Positions 1-7,862 of a stretch of 64,000 nucleotides of DNA are shown here, in pieces (positions within the stretch are counted from its first letter, which is position 1; every line of letters starts with the position of its first letter). The position numbers were made by a program, and so were the translations under genes. The notes under the pieces are model-generated. The model did no database searches, was not told the origin of the DNA, and worked only from the letters and a program-made list of their open reading frames with translations. Source of the DNA: SG8-30 sp964406445 (GTDB lineage Bacteria > Pseudomonadota > Gammaproteobacteria > Steroidobacterales > Steroidobacteraceae). The stretch lies in the NCBI GenBank assembly GCA_964406445.1, contig CAYORU010000009.1, forward strand, positions 35,415 through 99,414. Direction: 5' to 3'.

Positions 1-1436
1 CCGATCCAGCGCTGCTTGTCGGCGCCGTCGGACCAGAACGGCGCGTTCGGCGCGTAGGGAATCAGGCCTGGCGCGGGCTGGCGCACGTCGGTCGTGCTGG
101 TGCAGCCGGTCGCGGCGAGGTCGTCGGGCACCGGGTCGGTCGGGCCTCCGCCGGTCTGCACGATCCGGTGCAGCGTGCCGCCGTAGTGCACGATGTAGAG
201 CTCGCCGTCGGCACCCTCGCCGAAGGACGCGATGCTGAGGCCGGACTGCAGCAGCTCCTCGCGCGCGTTGTTCGGCACCGGGTCCGCCCGGTAGGCGAAG
301 ACGCGCCCGGACACGAAATCGCCGAACACGTAGCGGCCCACGAGCGAGGGAATCGCGCTGCCGCGATAGACGTAGCCACCGGTGACCGACGCGCCGAGGC
401 TGCGGCCGTATTCCGCGACCGGGTCGATCAGCGGCTCGCCGCCGGGGCCGGTCGTCGGGCAGTTGCTCGAGGGGTTGTAGCAGAGCGTGCCTTCGCGGAA
501 GCGCCAGCCGTAGTTGCCGTTGCGCTGAATGCGGTCGATCTCCTCGCGCGCGCCCTGGCCCACGTCGCCGGCCCAGAGGTCGCCGGTGGCGCGGTCGAAG
601 CTCCAGCGCCAGGGGTTGCGCAGCCCCCAGGCGTAGATCTCCGGGCAGGGCGCGGTGCCGGAGCCGGCGCTGCAACGCGGGTTGGCGGCGAAGGGGTTGG
701 TCGGGGGGATGCCGTAGGGCGCGGCGCCGTTGACGTCGATGCGCAGCATCGCGCCGAGCAGGTTGGTGGTGGTCTGGGCGTTGTTCTGCGGGTCGCCGCC
801 GGAGCCTCCGTCGCCGATGCCGATGTAGAGGAAACCGTCCGAACCGAAGGCGATGTGCCCGCCGTTGTGGTTGTCGAACGGTTGCGGCACAGTGAGCAGC
901 ACGTCCTCGGTGGTCGCATTCAGCGTCTGCCCGCCGTCCAGCGACCGAAACCGCGAAATCACCGAGCGCAGGGAGCCGGTGGCGGTGTAGGAGAGGTACA
1001 CCCGGCCGTTCGTGGCGAAACCCGGGTCGAAGGCCATGCCGAGCAGGCCCATCTCGCCACCCGAGCGCACGCGGTCGCGGATGTCCACGAAGACGCTGGC
1101 GGTCGAGGCGCCCTGGCTGTTGGCGAAGGTCATCACCCGCCCCGCCTGCTCGACCACGAACCAGCGCGAGGCATCGCCCGGCGCCTGCAGCAGCGCCACG
1201 GGGCTCGAGAACGACAGCGACGGGAAGACGCGCTGCAGGCCGAGCGAGGCGGTGCCAGTCGGCCGGTCGGGCGCGATGCAGGTGGCGTTCGAGGGCCGGG
1301 CGTCGAGGCCGGAGCTCGGGGGCGGAGGTGGGGGTGGGGGTGGCGGCGGCGGGACCGTGCCTCCACCGCCCCCGCCCCCGCCGCAGCCGACCAGGGCGAG
1401 CAGGACGATGGCGGCGAACGCTCTGCGCTGAGTCAT
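1..1436 (-). CDS. PQQ-dependent sugar dehydrogenase lipoprotein, 3' end beyond window
   Basis: The ATG at 1436 opens a lipoprotein signal peptide with lipobox LVGC (Cys18), followed by a poly-Gly tract and a poly-Pro linker, so the protein is probably tethered in the periplasm. The body carries marks of the glucose/sorbosone dehydrogenase beta-propeller family: GLLGMAFDPGF, NHNGGHIAFGSDG, YAWGLRNPWRW, NYGWRFREGT and TGGYVYRG. Members oxidise sugars with pyrroloquinoline quinone. After the propeller the frame runs on into a segment containing YAPNAPFWSDGADKQRW, which resembles the start of an extra C-terminal domain found on some secreted oxidoreductases; that domain is cut off by the window edge (478 codons visible). 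Family assignment is firm, substrate unknown. Confidence 0.85.
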   Translation of the reverse strand, partial: MTQRRAFAAIVLLALVGCGGGGGGGGTVPPPPPPPPPPPPSSGLDARPSNATCIAPDRPTGTASLGLQRVFPSLSFSSPVALLQAPGDASRWFVVEQAGRVMTFANSQGASTASVFVDIRDRVRSGGEMGLLGMAFDPGFATNGRVYLSYTATGSLRSVISRFRSLDGGQTLNATTEDVLLTVPQPFDNHNGGHIAFGSDGFLYIGIGDGGSGGDPQNNAQTTTNLLGAMLRIDVNGAAPYGIPPTNPFAANPRCSAGSGTAPCPEIYAWGLRNPWRWSFDRATGDLWAGDVGQGAREEIDRIQRNGNYGWRFREGTLCYNPSSNCPTTGPGGEPLIDPVAEYGRSLGASVTGGYVYRGSAIPSLVGRYVFGDFVSGRVFAYRADPVPNNAREELLQSGLSIASFGEGADGELYIVHYGGTLHRIVQTGGGPTDPVPDDLAATGCTSTTDVRQPAPGLIPYAPNAPFWSDGADKQRWI

Positions 1437-1549
1437 GGCGGTCCCTCGATGACTGCTCCCGAGTATGCTTCGGCCGGGCCACGGGGGCCAACGGCGCCGT
1501 CGCACACCGGCGACGCGCTCGCCGCCCTCCGCCCAGGAGGCCTGCGCAC

Positions 1550-2458
1550 ATGATCATCGCGCGACACGTCCGGCTGGCCACGGCCTGCCTCGCTGGCACG
1601 CTCGTCCTTGCCCCGGCGGCCGACGCCAGCCTGCTCGACCGCCTCACCGTCGCCCAGACCCACCGGCTCGAGGCAGGCCAGTTCTACCGCCAGCTGCGCA
1701 AGGCGCCGCCGGTCGCGGGCCAGCGGGCCGGCGTGCTGCCGGTCGCGATCGATCGCGAGCTCGCGGCCTCGTTCGACTACGGCGACCGGGCAGCTGCCCT
1801 GCAGCCGATCGTGGACTTCGCGCAGGCGCGCCTCGCCGCGGCCGAGGGGCTGCGCGTGCTCGACGCGGCCGGGCTGCCGGCCGACGGCGCGCCGCGGGTC
1901 TACGTGGGCAGCGCGGCCGGCGACCTCGCGCCGCCGGACGCGGAGCAGCAGGCGTCGCCGGGCGACGTGTTCCCGCCCATGGTGCTGCACGCCGAGCGCC
2001 CCTCGGCCTCCTGGGCGGAGGCCGCAAGCGCGCTGATGGCGCGCGAGGGGCTCACGCACCTCGTCGTCGTGCGGGTGTCGGTCAGCCAGTATCCGAAGGG
2101 CCGGCGCGGCGTCTTCGCCAAGCGCCTGCTGCTCGGCACGGGCTACGAGGTGCCGGTGAAGTTCCTCACCGCCGAGGACAAGCTCATGCAGGTGCTGCAG
2201 GTGACGGGCCTCGTCGTCGACGCCGAGGGCCGCGTGCTGCGCGCCGGCGCCGAGGGCGTGCTCGGTCGCGACACGCCGTTCAAGTTCCAGGTGTTCGACG
2301 TCGAGAAGCTGCTCGACGACGAGGCGCTGCAGGCGGCGCTTGCGACCGAGCGCCGCGAGGACCTGCCGGGCGAGCCGCTGGCGCTCGAGGTCGCGATCGA
2401 CAATCTCCTCGCCCAGCTGCTGCAGGACGCGGCCCGCGCCCGCCAGCCGCTGCCCTGA
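1550..2458 (+). CDS. secreted protein of unknown function
   Basis: A 302-residue protein. The ATG at 1550 is preceded by an excellent ribosome-binding site (AGGAGG, about eight bases upstream) and starts a Sec signal peptide (hydrophobic run to about residue 20, probable cleavage after ADA). The mature part is mixed charged and hydrophobic, with no membrane segments and no cysteine cluster, so it is probably periplasmic. I do not recognise a domain. It is divergent from the sugar dehydrogenase lipoprotein and convergent with the RES toxin gene, so it is probably monocistronic. A long frame on the opposite strand is judged a shadow because it lacks a start signal and a plausible protein. Confidence 0.7.
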   Translation: MIIARHVRLATACLAGTLVLAPAADASLLDRLTVAQTHRLEAGQFYRQLRKAPPVAGQRAGVLPVAIDRELAASFDYGDRAAALQPIVDFAQARLAAAEGLRVLDAAGLPADGAPRVYVGSAAGDLAPPDAEQQASPGDVFPPMVLHAERPSASWAEAASALMAREGLTHLVVVRVSVSQYPKGRRGVFAKRLLLGTGYEVPVKFLTAEDKLMQVLQVTGLVVDAEGRVLRAGAEGVLGRDTPFKFQVFDVEKLLDDEALQAALATERREDLPGEPLALEVAIDNLLAQLLQDAARARQPLP

Positions 2459-2478
2459 CTGAGGGGCCGTGAGCCGTC

Positions 2479-2934
2479 TCAGAACAGCCGCGCGTCGAAG
2501 GCGTAGGGCTCGCGCGCGACGACGCGCACGCGCTCGATGCCGGCGGCAGCCGGGTTGATCAGCACGTTGCCGTCGCTGCGGCTGTGGATCGAGGGCACCC
2601 GCAGCGCCAGTGGCTGGCCCGCGGCGAGCCAGGCGTCGCCGAACTGCTGCGACGCTTTCGTGACCGGCACGGCCTGCCACCCCTTCGGCAAGCGGCGCAC
2701 GGGCGCGAGCTCGACGAGCTCGTCCGGCAGCTCGATCGTGTGCATGGTGTACGGCGCCTTCGGCGCCAGGCGGCCGAGGTGGACCCGAAGCTCGAGCACC
2801 GCCAGCGCCTCACTGGTCGCCGTGTAGACGATCCGCCGCCCGGCACCGTGCCAGCGTCCGTCGGCGAGGAGACCGCCCTCGCCCGCGAGCACGGCGGGCG
2901 AGTAGACCGTCTTGCAGAGGCGGTAGACGCGCAA
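2479..2934 (-). CDS. RES-domain toxin of a RES/Xre toxin-antitoxin pair
   Basis: 151 residues with the RES-family opening MRVYRLCKTVYSP, then GRWHGAGRRIVYTATSEALA, matching the conserved Arg-Glu-Ser core (R4, E43 region, S110 region). RES toxins of the ParT/MbcT type deplete NAD+ in the cytoplasm by phosphorolysis or a related reaction; I infer this from the family. It lies 13 bases downstream of the Xre/MbcA-like antitoxin gene in the same orientation, the antitoxin-first order usual for this system. Length is normal, so it is likely functional. Confidence 0.85.
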   Translation of the reverse strand: MRVYRLCKTVYSPAVLAGEGGLLADGRWHGAGRRIVYTATSEALAVLELRVHLGRLAPKAPYTMHTIELPDELVELAPVRRLPKGWQAVPVTKASQQFGDAWLAAGQPLALRVPSIHSRSDGNVLINPAAAGIERVRVVAREPYAFDARLF

Positions 2935-2947
2935 GGCGCGCTGGCGC

Positions 2948-3385
2948 TCAGGCGAGCAGGCCGTGCTCGATGCGCTTCAGGACGGCGCTGACCTGCTGGC
3001 GCCCGAGTTCCGAGGCCATCAGTTCGCGCGGCACCTTGTCGCCGAGGGCGAACTGCGGCGCGGCGAGCCACTCGAGCGCCGTGGCGGAATCCCCGAACAC
3101 GCGCTCGGCCTCGGCATAGATCGCCGCGAGCGCGTAGAGTCGCTCGCTCAGGTCGGCCGGCAGGGGGCCCGAAGCCTGGCCCTTGAGCCGCGTCAGCGTG
3201 CGCGCGCCGACCCTGAGCAGCCCCGCGAGGTCGGCATCCGCGAGCCCGGCGCGGCGCTTGAAGCGCGTCAGCGCGCTCTTCGGCAGGCCCGCCTCGAGCG
3301 CCTCGACGAGGCGTACGGGATCGTCCTCGGCGAGCGGCAGGCCGAGCAGGCGGGTCGCGGATTGCCTGGCGACGGAAGTAGCCAT
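2948..3385 (-). CDS. Xre/MbcA/ParS-type antitoxin
   Basis: 145 residues. The N-terminal half holds a helix-turn-helix-like segment (SALTRFKRRAGLADADLAGL, then VGARTLTRLKG) and the C-terminal half ends in the MbcA/ParS toxin-binding motif: VFGDSATALEWLAAPQFALG followed by P.ELM.SELGRQQV. It would neutralise the RES toxin encoded immediately downstream and repress its own promoter. Start ATG at 3385 lies just inside a cluster of inverted half-sites (3387-3420), which fits autoregulation. Confidence 0.85.
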   Translation of the reverse strand: MATSVARQSATRLLGLPLAEDDPVRLVEALEAGLPKSALTRFKRRAGLADADLAGLLRVGARTLTRLKGQASGPLPADLSERLYALAAIYAEAERVFGDSATALEWLAAPQFALGDKVPRELMASELGRQQVSAVLKRIEHGLLA

Positions 3386-3386
3386 A

Positions 3387-3420
3387 TGGCGATACGATAA
3401 TCGCCAGCTGGCGCTATCGC
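3387..3420 (-). promoter_or_regulatory. putative operator array of the RES/Xre operon
   Basis: Three overlapping symmetric elements sit directly upstream of the antitoxin start: TGGCGAT (3387-3393) paired with ATCGCCA (3400-3406); the perfect 12-base palindrome CGCCAGCTGGCG (3402-3413); and GCGATA (3389-3394) repeated inverted as TATCGC (3415-3420). Repeated half-sites of this kind are typical of self-repressing antitoxin promoters. That the antitoxin binds here is inference. Confidence 0.6.
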
Positions 3421-3465
3421 AACCCGCCCTGCCCGCGTTTCGGTCCCACGCGGCGACGGTGGCCC

Positions 3466-3501
3466 CGGCCGTCCCCGCCGCGAGGGCAGCGGGGACGGCC
3501 G
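3466..3501 (-). terminator. strong hairpin downstream of the first DUF5666 gene
   Basis: Arms 3466-3478 and 3489-3501 are perfectly complementary over 13 bases (CGGCCGTCCCCGC and its reverse complement) with a 10-base loop, starting 13 bases after the stop codon at 3515. No T-tract follows, so it is a terminator-like or mRNA-stabilising hairpin rather than a textbook intrinsic terminator. Confidence 0.6.
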
Positions 3502-3514
3502 CGGGCGGCCCGGT

Positions 3515-5008
3515 TCAATCCTCCAGTTCCGCTTCCGTCGCGCGAAACGTCGTGCCGTCCCAGCTGCCGCGCACCTTGACCAGCCGGTTCGGGGCCAGCT
3601 GGAAGAACTGCTGGGCGGTGATCGTGTCGTCGTCGTCTTCGCGGAACTCGGTCGAGCCGTCGGTCGCGACCGGCACGCCGATCAGCCGCAGCCCGGGCGA
3701 GGCGACGTCCGTCGCGCGGCCCTGCAGCTCGCGCTCCGAGTCGAGGTCCTCGCGCTCGAGAAGCACGGCGCGCATCGTGCCTGCCGCCGCCTCCTCGAAG
3801 CCGCGCACCTCGAGGTAGTCGCCGATGCGCAGGTCGGAGAAGCGGAACGGCCGCAGTTCGGCGGCGGAGTCGTCCTCGAGCGTGGTCTTGGCATCCACCA
3901 GCACGCGAGCGCTGAATACCGTCACGCTGCCGGCGCCGGCGTCGATCGACTCGATCGTGCCGAGCATGCGCGCGGTGCTGTCGGGCTCGATCTCGATCTC
4001 GCGCGCGACCAGCGTGCGGCTGGCGTCGAAGGTGCCCTCGACCTCGACCTTGAGGTTGAGCCGCAGGTCGGCGGCCGCGCCGCGCTCGAAGGTCGTCGAG
4101 GCGTTGGTCGTCACGCGCAAGCCGCCGACGTCGAAGTCCGTCGCGGACACGAAGCGCGTGATGATGCCCTCGACCTGCCCGCGATCGCCATTCACGACGT
4201 TCGGGTTGCAGGACTCGATCTCGACGCGGGTCGCCGTGAGCACGCCGCTGGCGAAGGCGTTGCCCTTGACCTCGACGCAGGCGCCATTCGCGACCGTGCC
4301 GTCGTCGACCTGCGCGCCGGCGAAGTCCACCACCGTGCCGCGGACGTTGAACCGGGTGCCGGCAAGGCTGGACACGACCCCGAACAGCTCGAACGCCTGG
4401 CCGGCCGGCCTCGGCTCGATGCGCGTCGCGACGATCTCGCCCGCCGCGTCCGGAAAGCCGCTCACCTCGACGATGTCGCCGACCGAGATCCCGGCGAGGG
4501 ACGGGGTCGCGAAGCGGTTGTCGAAGACCGTCGTCGCGCTGACCCGGACCACCTGACCCATCACGCCGAGCGTCCCGGCCACGACGTCGACGGACGTCAC
4601 GGGACCTTCCACGGCGTCGTTGTAGTCGATCGTATCGGCCGTGCCGGTCGCGCCGTCGCTGTTGTAGCGGCCCTTCACGACGAGCACCTGCCCGACCCGC
4701 AGGTCGGACTCGAGGCCAGGGCTGTCGTCGATGCGGATCTGCGCGGTGGCCGTGTCGAAGCGCACGCCGTTGACGATCACCGAGCCGAAGCCGGTGACCG
4801 GCCCGACCGCGATGCCTACACCGTCGATGCCCTGGATGGGCGGGTTCGTGCCCCCGCCTCCCGGCGGCGGGTTCGACCCTCCGCCGCCGCCCCCACCCGC
4901 CGGCGGTGGGCTCGACCCTCCGCCGCCGCCCCCGCCGCAACCGGCAAGCAAGGCGAGCACTCCGGCCATCGCCACGCCGGCCAACCAGCTGGTCGTCGTC
5001 CCTTTCAT
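3515..5008 (-). CDS. DUF5666-repeat lipoprotein
   Basis: 497 residues. Lipoprotein signal with lipobox LAGC (Cys24), then a low-complexity Gly/Pro linker to about residue 58. The rest is about six repeats of the DUF5666 pattern, each a beta-rich 60-80 residue unit: GFGSVIVNGVRFDT..., GPVTSVDVVAGTLGVMG..., LFGVVSSLAGTRFNVRG..., VEGIITRFVSATDFDVGG..., LGTIESIDAGAGSVTV... and LQGRATDVASPGLRLIG.... Most contain the VG..V.V.G turn. Function is unknown; the repeats look like small beta-barrels and the anchor places it in the periplasm or outer membrane. Its ATG overlaps the stop of the DUF6502 gene by four bases (ATGA), so the two are translationally coupled. It is paralogous to the 6099-7571 protein. 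Confidence 0.85.
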   Translation of the reverse strand: MKGTTTSWLAGVAMAGVLALLAGCGGGGGGGSSPPPAGGGGGGGSNPPPGGGGTNPPIQGIDGVGIAVGPVTGFGSVIVNGVRFDTATAQIRIDDSPGLESDLRVGQVLVVKGRYNSDGATGTADTIDYNDAVEGPVTSVDVVAGTLGVMGQVVRVSATTVFDNRFATPSLAGISVGDIVEVSGFPDAAGEIVATRIEPRPAGQAFELFGVVSSLAGTRFNVRGTVVDFAGAQVDDGTVANGACVEVKGNAFASGVLTATRVEIESCNPNVVNGDRGQVEGIITRFVSATDFDVGGLRVTTNASTTFERGAAADLRLNLKVEVEGTFDASRTLVAREIEIEPDSTARMLGTIESIDAGAGSVTVFSARVLVDAKTTLEDDSAAELRPFRFSDLRIGDYLEVRGFEEAAAGTMRAVLLEREDLDSERELQGRATDVASPGLRLIGVPVATDGSTEFREDDDDTITAQQFFQLAPNRLVKVRGSWDGTTFRATEAELED

Positions 5009-5838
5009 GACCGCTTACCTCTCCTCGGTTCATCCTGTATCTGGTAGAGACCGGCGCCCACGCGGATGAGCGAGCGCTCGGGCGCGCCGTCAGGCGCCTC
5101 GTTCTGCGTGAGCCAGTCGTCGATCCGCTCCAGGAACGCCTGACCCTCGCGCTCCAGGAATGCGTGAAACCTCGGCACCTGCCGCTGCTCGATGCGCGGG
5201 TTGAAGGCGCGCCGCGCGAACCGCGCCGGCGTGCCGGCCGGCCGCAGCAGGTCGTGGACGACCGTCGCGGCATGGTCCTGGACGAGCCGCGCGCCGATGG
5301 CGACCTTCTCGGCGTCGAACTGCACCGGGATGTAGTTGCGCATCGCCGCGCGCAGCCGCCCCCGCCCCGCGCCCGCCACCACCGCGCCGACGGCGCGCAG
5401 CTCCTTGAGCAGGGCGCTCGACGGCAGGTCGCCGCCGTAGCGCGCGCACAGGCGCTCGAAGGAAGGAACGTCGCCGGACGGCATCAGTTCTAGCGGCTGG
5501 CCGGTCGCGTCGAGGTACTCGGGATCCTGGTGCCAGCCGGCCAGCACGCGGGTCGCGGCGCCCGACCACGCCGGCACCGCCTGCTCCCCGGCCGCTGCGA
5601 TCGCCTCGCGCTGGCGCGCCACCTCGTGGCGGTTGATGCCGGTGAGGATGGCGACCCGCGAGACGTTGGTCGGCCTGCCGCGCAGGCCGAACTCGTCGGT
5701 GGCGACCTCGACGAACGAGGTCTTCGCCACCTCCGCGAACTCCTTCCACGTGATGCCGCTCTTGAGCAGCAGGCGCACGATCGGCCGCAGCAGGACGCGG
5801 CAGGCAGCGAGCACGTGGCGTTTCGGTTCTATGTCCAT
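5005..5838 (-). CDS. DUF6502 family protein, probable DNA-binding regulator
   Basis: 277 residues, cytoplasmic, no signal peptide. The N-terminal 75 residues look helix-rich and helix-turn-helix-like: LLKSGITWKEFAEVAKTSF, then GRPTNVSRVAILTGINRHEV. The central part (SYSGDVPSF-like region, LLKELRAVGAVV) and the C-terminus (RHEVAR..., EREGQAFLERIDDWL) match the DUF6502 layout as I know it. A stop codon lies two codons upstream of the ATG at 5838 and there is no clear ribosome-binding site, so the message may be leaderless. The start codon falls inside a palindrome (5835-5865) that recurs upstream of the second DUF5666 gene, which suggests the protein represses itself and that gene. The regulatory role is inference. 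Confidence 0.75.
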   Translation of the reverse strand: MDIEPKRHVLAACRVLLRPIVRLLLKSGITWKEFAEVAKTSFVEVATDEFGLRGRPTNVSRVAILTGINRHEVARQREAIAAAGEQAVPAWSGAATRVLAGWHQDPEYLDATGQPLELMPSGDVPSFERLCARYGGDLPSSALLKELRAVGAVVAGAGRGRLRAAMRNYIPVQFDAEKVAIGARLVQDHAATVVHDLLRPAGTPARFARRAFNPRIEQRQVPRFHAFLEREGQAFLERIDDWLTQNEAPDGAPERSLIRVGAGLYQIQDEPRRGKRS

Positions 5839-5865
5839 ATATGGTTACTGGAAAACCAATCATGG
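5835..5865 (-). promoter_or_regulatory. operator copy A of a shared 31-base palindrome
   Basis: An imperfect inverted repeat: CCATATATGGTT (5835-5846), a seven-base spacer, then AACCAATCATGG (5854-5865), with 9 of 12 arm positions symmetric. It matches copy B (7663-7693, read on the other strand) at 26 of 31 positions and overlaps the DUF6502 start codon. Binding would block transcription and start-codon access together. Confidence 0.65.
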
Positions 5866-5941
5866 ACTCCAATGACAGAAGACACAAGTCACGCTCGCGG
5901 CCCGGCAAGCGCCGCACGCGATCCCGGACCCGCCGCGCCCG

Positions 5942-5976
5942 ACAAGAAAGGAGCGGGAGGCCCGAAGGCCCCCCGC
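5942..5976 (-). terminator. intrinsic terminator of the second DUF5666 unit
   Basis: Read on the minus strand: a 10-base-pair stem (5967-5976 with 5953-5962, one G-U pair) closed by a TTCG tetraloop, followed by a T-rich stretch CTCCTTTCTTG (about 5942-5952). A second small hairpin (5983-5998) lies just before it. It terminates transcripts arriving from 6099-7571 and separates them from the DUF6502 gene. Confidence 0.75.
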
Positions 5977-6012
5977 CCCAAGCGGACCGGGAGGTCCGGG
6001 GTTCATGACTGC

Positions 6013-6102
6013 CTACGGATTCGCCGCGCACTTGGCATCGACGATCGCCTGGAGCTCCAGCGGCGGGAGCGCGACGGGCGGAGGCGTCACTGACAGCGTC
6101 AC
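6013..6102 (-). CDS. possible 29-residue peptide coupled to the DUF5666 gene
   Basis: A GTG at 6102 overlaps the stop of the upstream DUF5666 gene (GTGA) and opens a 29-codon frame ending at TAG, 6013, only 37 bases before the intrinsic terminator, so it lies inside the transcript. The peptide is Pro/Leu-rich with one Cys near the end (LQAIVDAKCAANP). I know no homologue. The position is what a coupled small gene would show, but the frame is short enough to arise by chance. Confidence 0.3.
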   Translation of the reverse strand: MTLSVTPPPVALPPLELQAIVDAKCAANP

Positions 6103-7571
6103 TTGTCGTCGTCCTCGCGCTCGATCTCGACTTCGTCGGCGATGAGCGAGGTGCCGTTCCAGCGCCCCTCCACCTCGACGAGCTGGCCGTTGGCGCGCTC
6201 GAAGAAGGTCGCCGCGTCGATGCCGTCGTCCTCGTCCTCGAACTCCGTCGCTGGCGTCGTCTCGATGTTGACGCCGAGGATGCGGAACCGCGGCGCCTGC
6301 AGGTCGCGCGCCGGACCGCGCAGCTCGACCTCGTCCTCAGCGTCGTCGCGCTCGAGGCGCGTGGCGATCATCCGCGCGCCATCGGCCGGATCGGCGTAGC
6401 CGCGCACCTCGACCCAGTCGCTCACGCGCAGGTCGCCGAGCGCGAAGAACTGGTCGTCGTCCTCCTTGTCCTCGAGACGCGTCGACGCATTGACGACGAT
6501 CGTGATTCCCAGCGCGCGCAAGGTCCCGGCCGCGGCATCCACGGCCTCCACGGGCGCCTCCAGCCGCAGCGAGGCCGCGCGCTTGAAGGCGATCTTCTCG
6601 GCCACCAGCACGCCGGCAGCGTCGAGCTCGCCCTCTGCCTCGACCTTCACGTCGAGCCGCAGGTCCGTCGCTGCGCCGCCGACGTAGATCGTGGAGGCCG
6701 TCGTCCGCACCGGGCGACCGGCGACGTCGAAATCCGTCGCGGAGACGAAGCGCGTCACCAGCCCCTCGACCTCGACCTCGTTGCCGGTCTCGCCATCGTC
6801 GTCGTCCTCCCTTTCGACGCTCTGCGCGCGCAGCGCGCCGTCGGCCAGGAACTCGCGCCCCTTCACCTCGACGAGGTCGCCGTCACGCGGCCCCGTCGCG
6901 CCGAAGTCCTCGAGCGTGGCGGTCGAGTAGTCGACCACGAGCGACCCCACGCGGAAGCGGCGCGCGACGCTGTCGAGCGCCGTCAGCACGCCGGTGACTT
7001 CCACCTCGAGATCGTCGTCGTCCGCCTTCTCGACGCGGGTGGCGCGCGACTCGCCGGACGCGCCGGAAAAGCCGTGAACCTCGATCCGGTCGCCGACGGC
7101 GATGGCCGCCAGCGAGCCGCCGGCGATCGAGTCGTCGAACGACGTGTCGTCGTCCACGCGGATCACCTGGCCGGCAATCGTCAGGGTCCCGGCCGCAGCG
7201 TCCACCGCCTGCACCGTGCCCTGGACCAGACGGTGCTGGTCGATGGTCTTCGCCCGCGCGCCGCCGCGATCGTCCACTTCCGCCTCGATGCGCACGACCT
7301 GGCCGACGGCCAGCTCCGACAGGGTCCCGGGGCGGTCCTCGATGCGCACCTGCGCAGCCGAAGTGTCATAGCGCACGCCGTTGACGATGACGCTGCCGAA
7401 GCCGCTGATGGCTCCGGTCACCAGGCGCGTCTTCGTGGTGGCTGCCGGCGGGGGCGTGCCGCCGGACGGGTCACCGCCGGACGGGCTGCCGCCTCCCCCA
7501 CCCCCGCCGCAGGCCGTCACGACCACGGCGACGGCCGCCGGCAGGAAAAGTTTTCTCTGGATCGCTCTCAT
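6099..7571 (-). CDS. second DUF5666-repeat lipoprotein
   Basis: 490 residues with lipobox VTAC (Cys21), a Gly/Ser/Pro linker to about residue 45, then the same series of about six DUF5666 repeats as the 3515-5008 protein (GFGSVIVNGVRYDTSAAQVR is nearly identical to the paralogue). The sequence is unusually acidic, with many DD/DDD/ED clusters (EREDDDDGE, EDEDDG, C-terminal REDDDK), suggesting divalent-cation binding or contact with a cationic surface; that is inference. GAGGT lies about seven bases before the ATG. The promoter region holds the perfect 12-base-arm palindrome at 7663-7693, shared with the DUF6502 operon, and a good terminator follows at 5942-5976. Confidence 0.85.
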   Translation of the reverse strand: MRAIQRKLFLPAAVAVVVTACGGGGGGGSPSGGDPSGGTPPPAATTKTRLVTGAISGFGSVIVNGVRYDTSAAQVRIEDRPGTLSELAVGQVVRIEAEVDDRGGARAKTIDQHRLVQGTVQAVDAAAGTLTIAGQVIRVDDDTSFDDSIAGGSLAAIAVGDRIEVHGFSGASGESRATRVEKADDDDLEVEVTGVLTALDSVARRFRVGSLVVDYSTATLEDFGATGPRDGDLVEVKGREFLADGALRAQSVEREDDDDGETGNEVEVEGLVTRFVSATDFDVAGRPVRTTASTIYVGGAATDLRLDVKVEAEGELDAAGVLVAEKIAFKRAASLRLEAPVEAVDAAAGTLRALGITIVVNASTRLEDKEDDDQFFALGDLRVSDWVEVRGYADPADGARMIATRLERDDAEDEVELRGPARDLQAPRFRILGVNIETTPATEFEDEDDGIDAATFFERANGQLVEVEGRWNGTSLIADEVEIEREDDDK

Positions 7572-7662
7572 CTCGCACCTCTTGCAAAGCGTGGCACTGA
7601 TCGGTTCGAGCGCCCGAGGGACGCCCGGCTTACCCCGGAACTCCGGTCAGTCCTCACTTAAA

Positions 7663-7693
7663 CCATATTTGGTTTTTCTGTAACCAAATATGG
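7663..7693 (-). promoter_or_regulatory. operator copy B of a shared 31-base palindrome
   Basis: Perfect inverted repeat with 12-base arms: CCATATTTGGTT (7663-7674), seven-base spacer, AACCAAATATGG (7682-7693). It lies 92 bases upstream of the DUF5666 start codon at 7571 and matches copy A at 5835-5865 in 26 of 31 positions, including the asymmetric spacer. A length of about three helical turns suggests a dimer or tetramer site. Confidence 0.7.
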
Positions 7694-7862
7694 CAGTTCT
7701 TGGACGTGGGCGCAAGGCTCGCATGTGCCTGGACGCAAGCACCGAGACGAATCAATGGGTTACGGAGTGAAAGGGCTGCCGCCGCTACCCGCGGGCGCCC
7801 CGCCGGGGCAACCTGCAGACGCGGATAGCTCAGCGCAATGGCGGGGAGCGCCCAGCCGCCGT

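Noticed and set aside
168..1553. Long plus-strand frame opposite the sugar dehydrogenase
   Set aside because: Its protein is Arg/Ala/Gly-rich with no domain; the minus-strand frame has clear family motifs and a signal peptide.
1433..2680. Long minus-strand frame opposite the secreted protein
   Set aside because: Shadow frame typical of high-GC DNA; the plus-strand gene has a ribosome-binding site and signal peptide.
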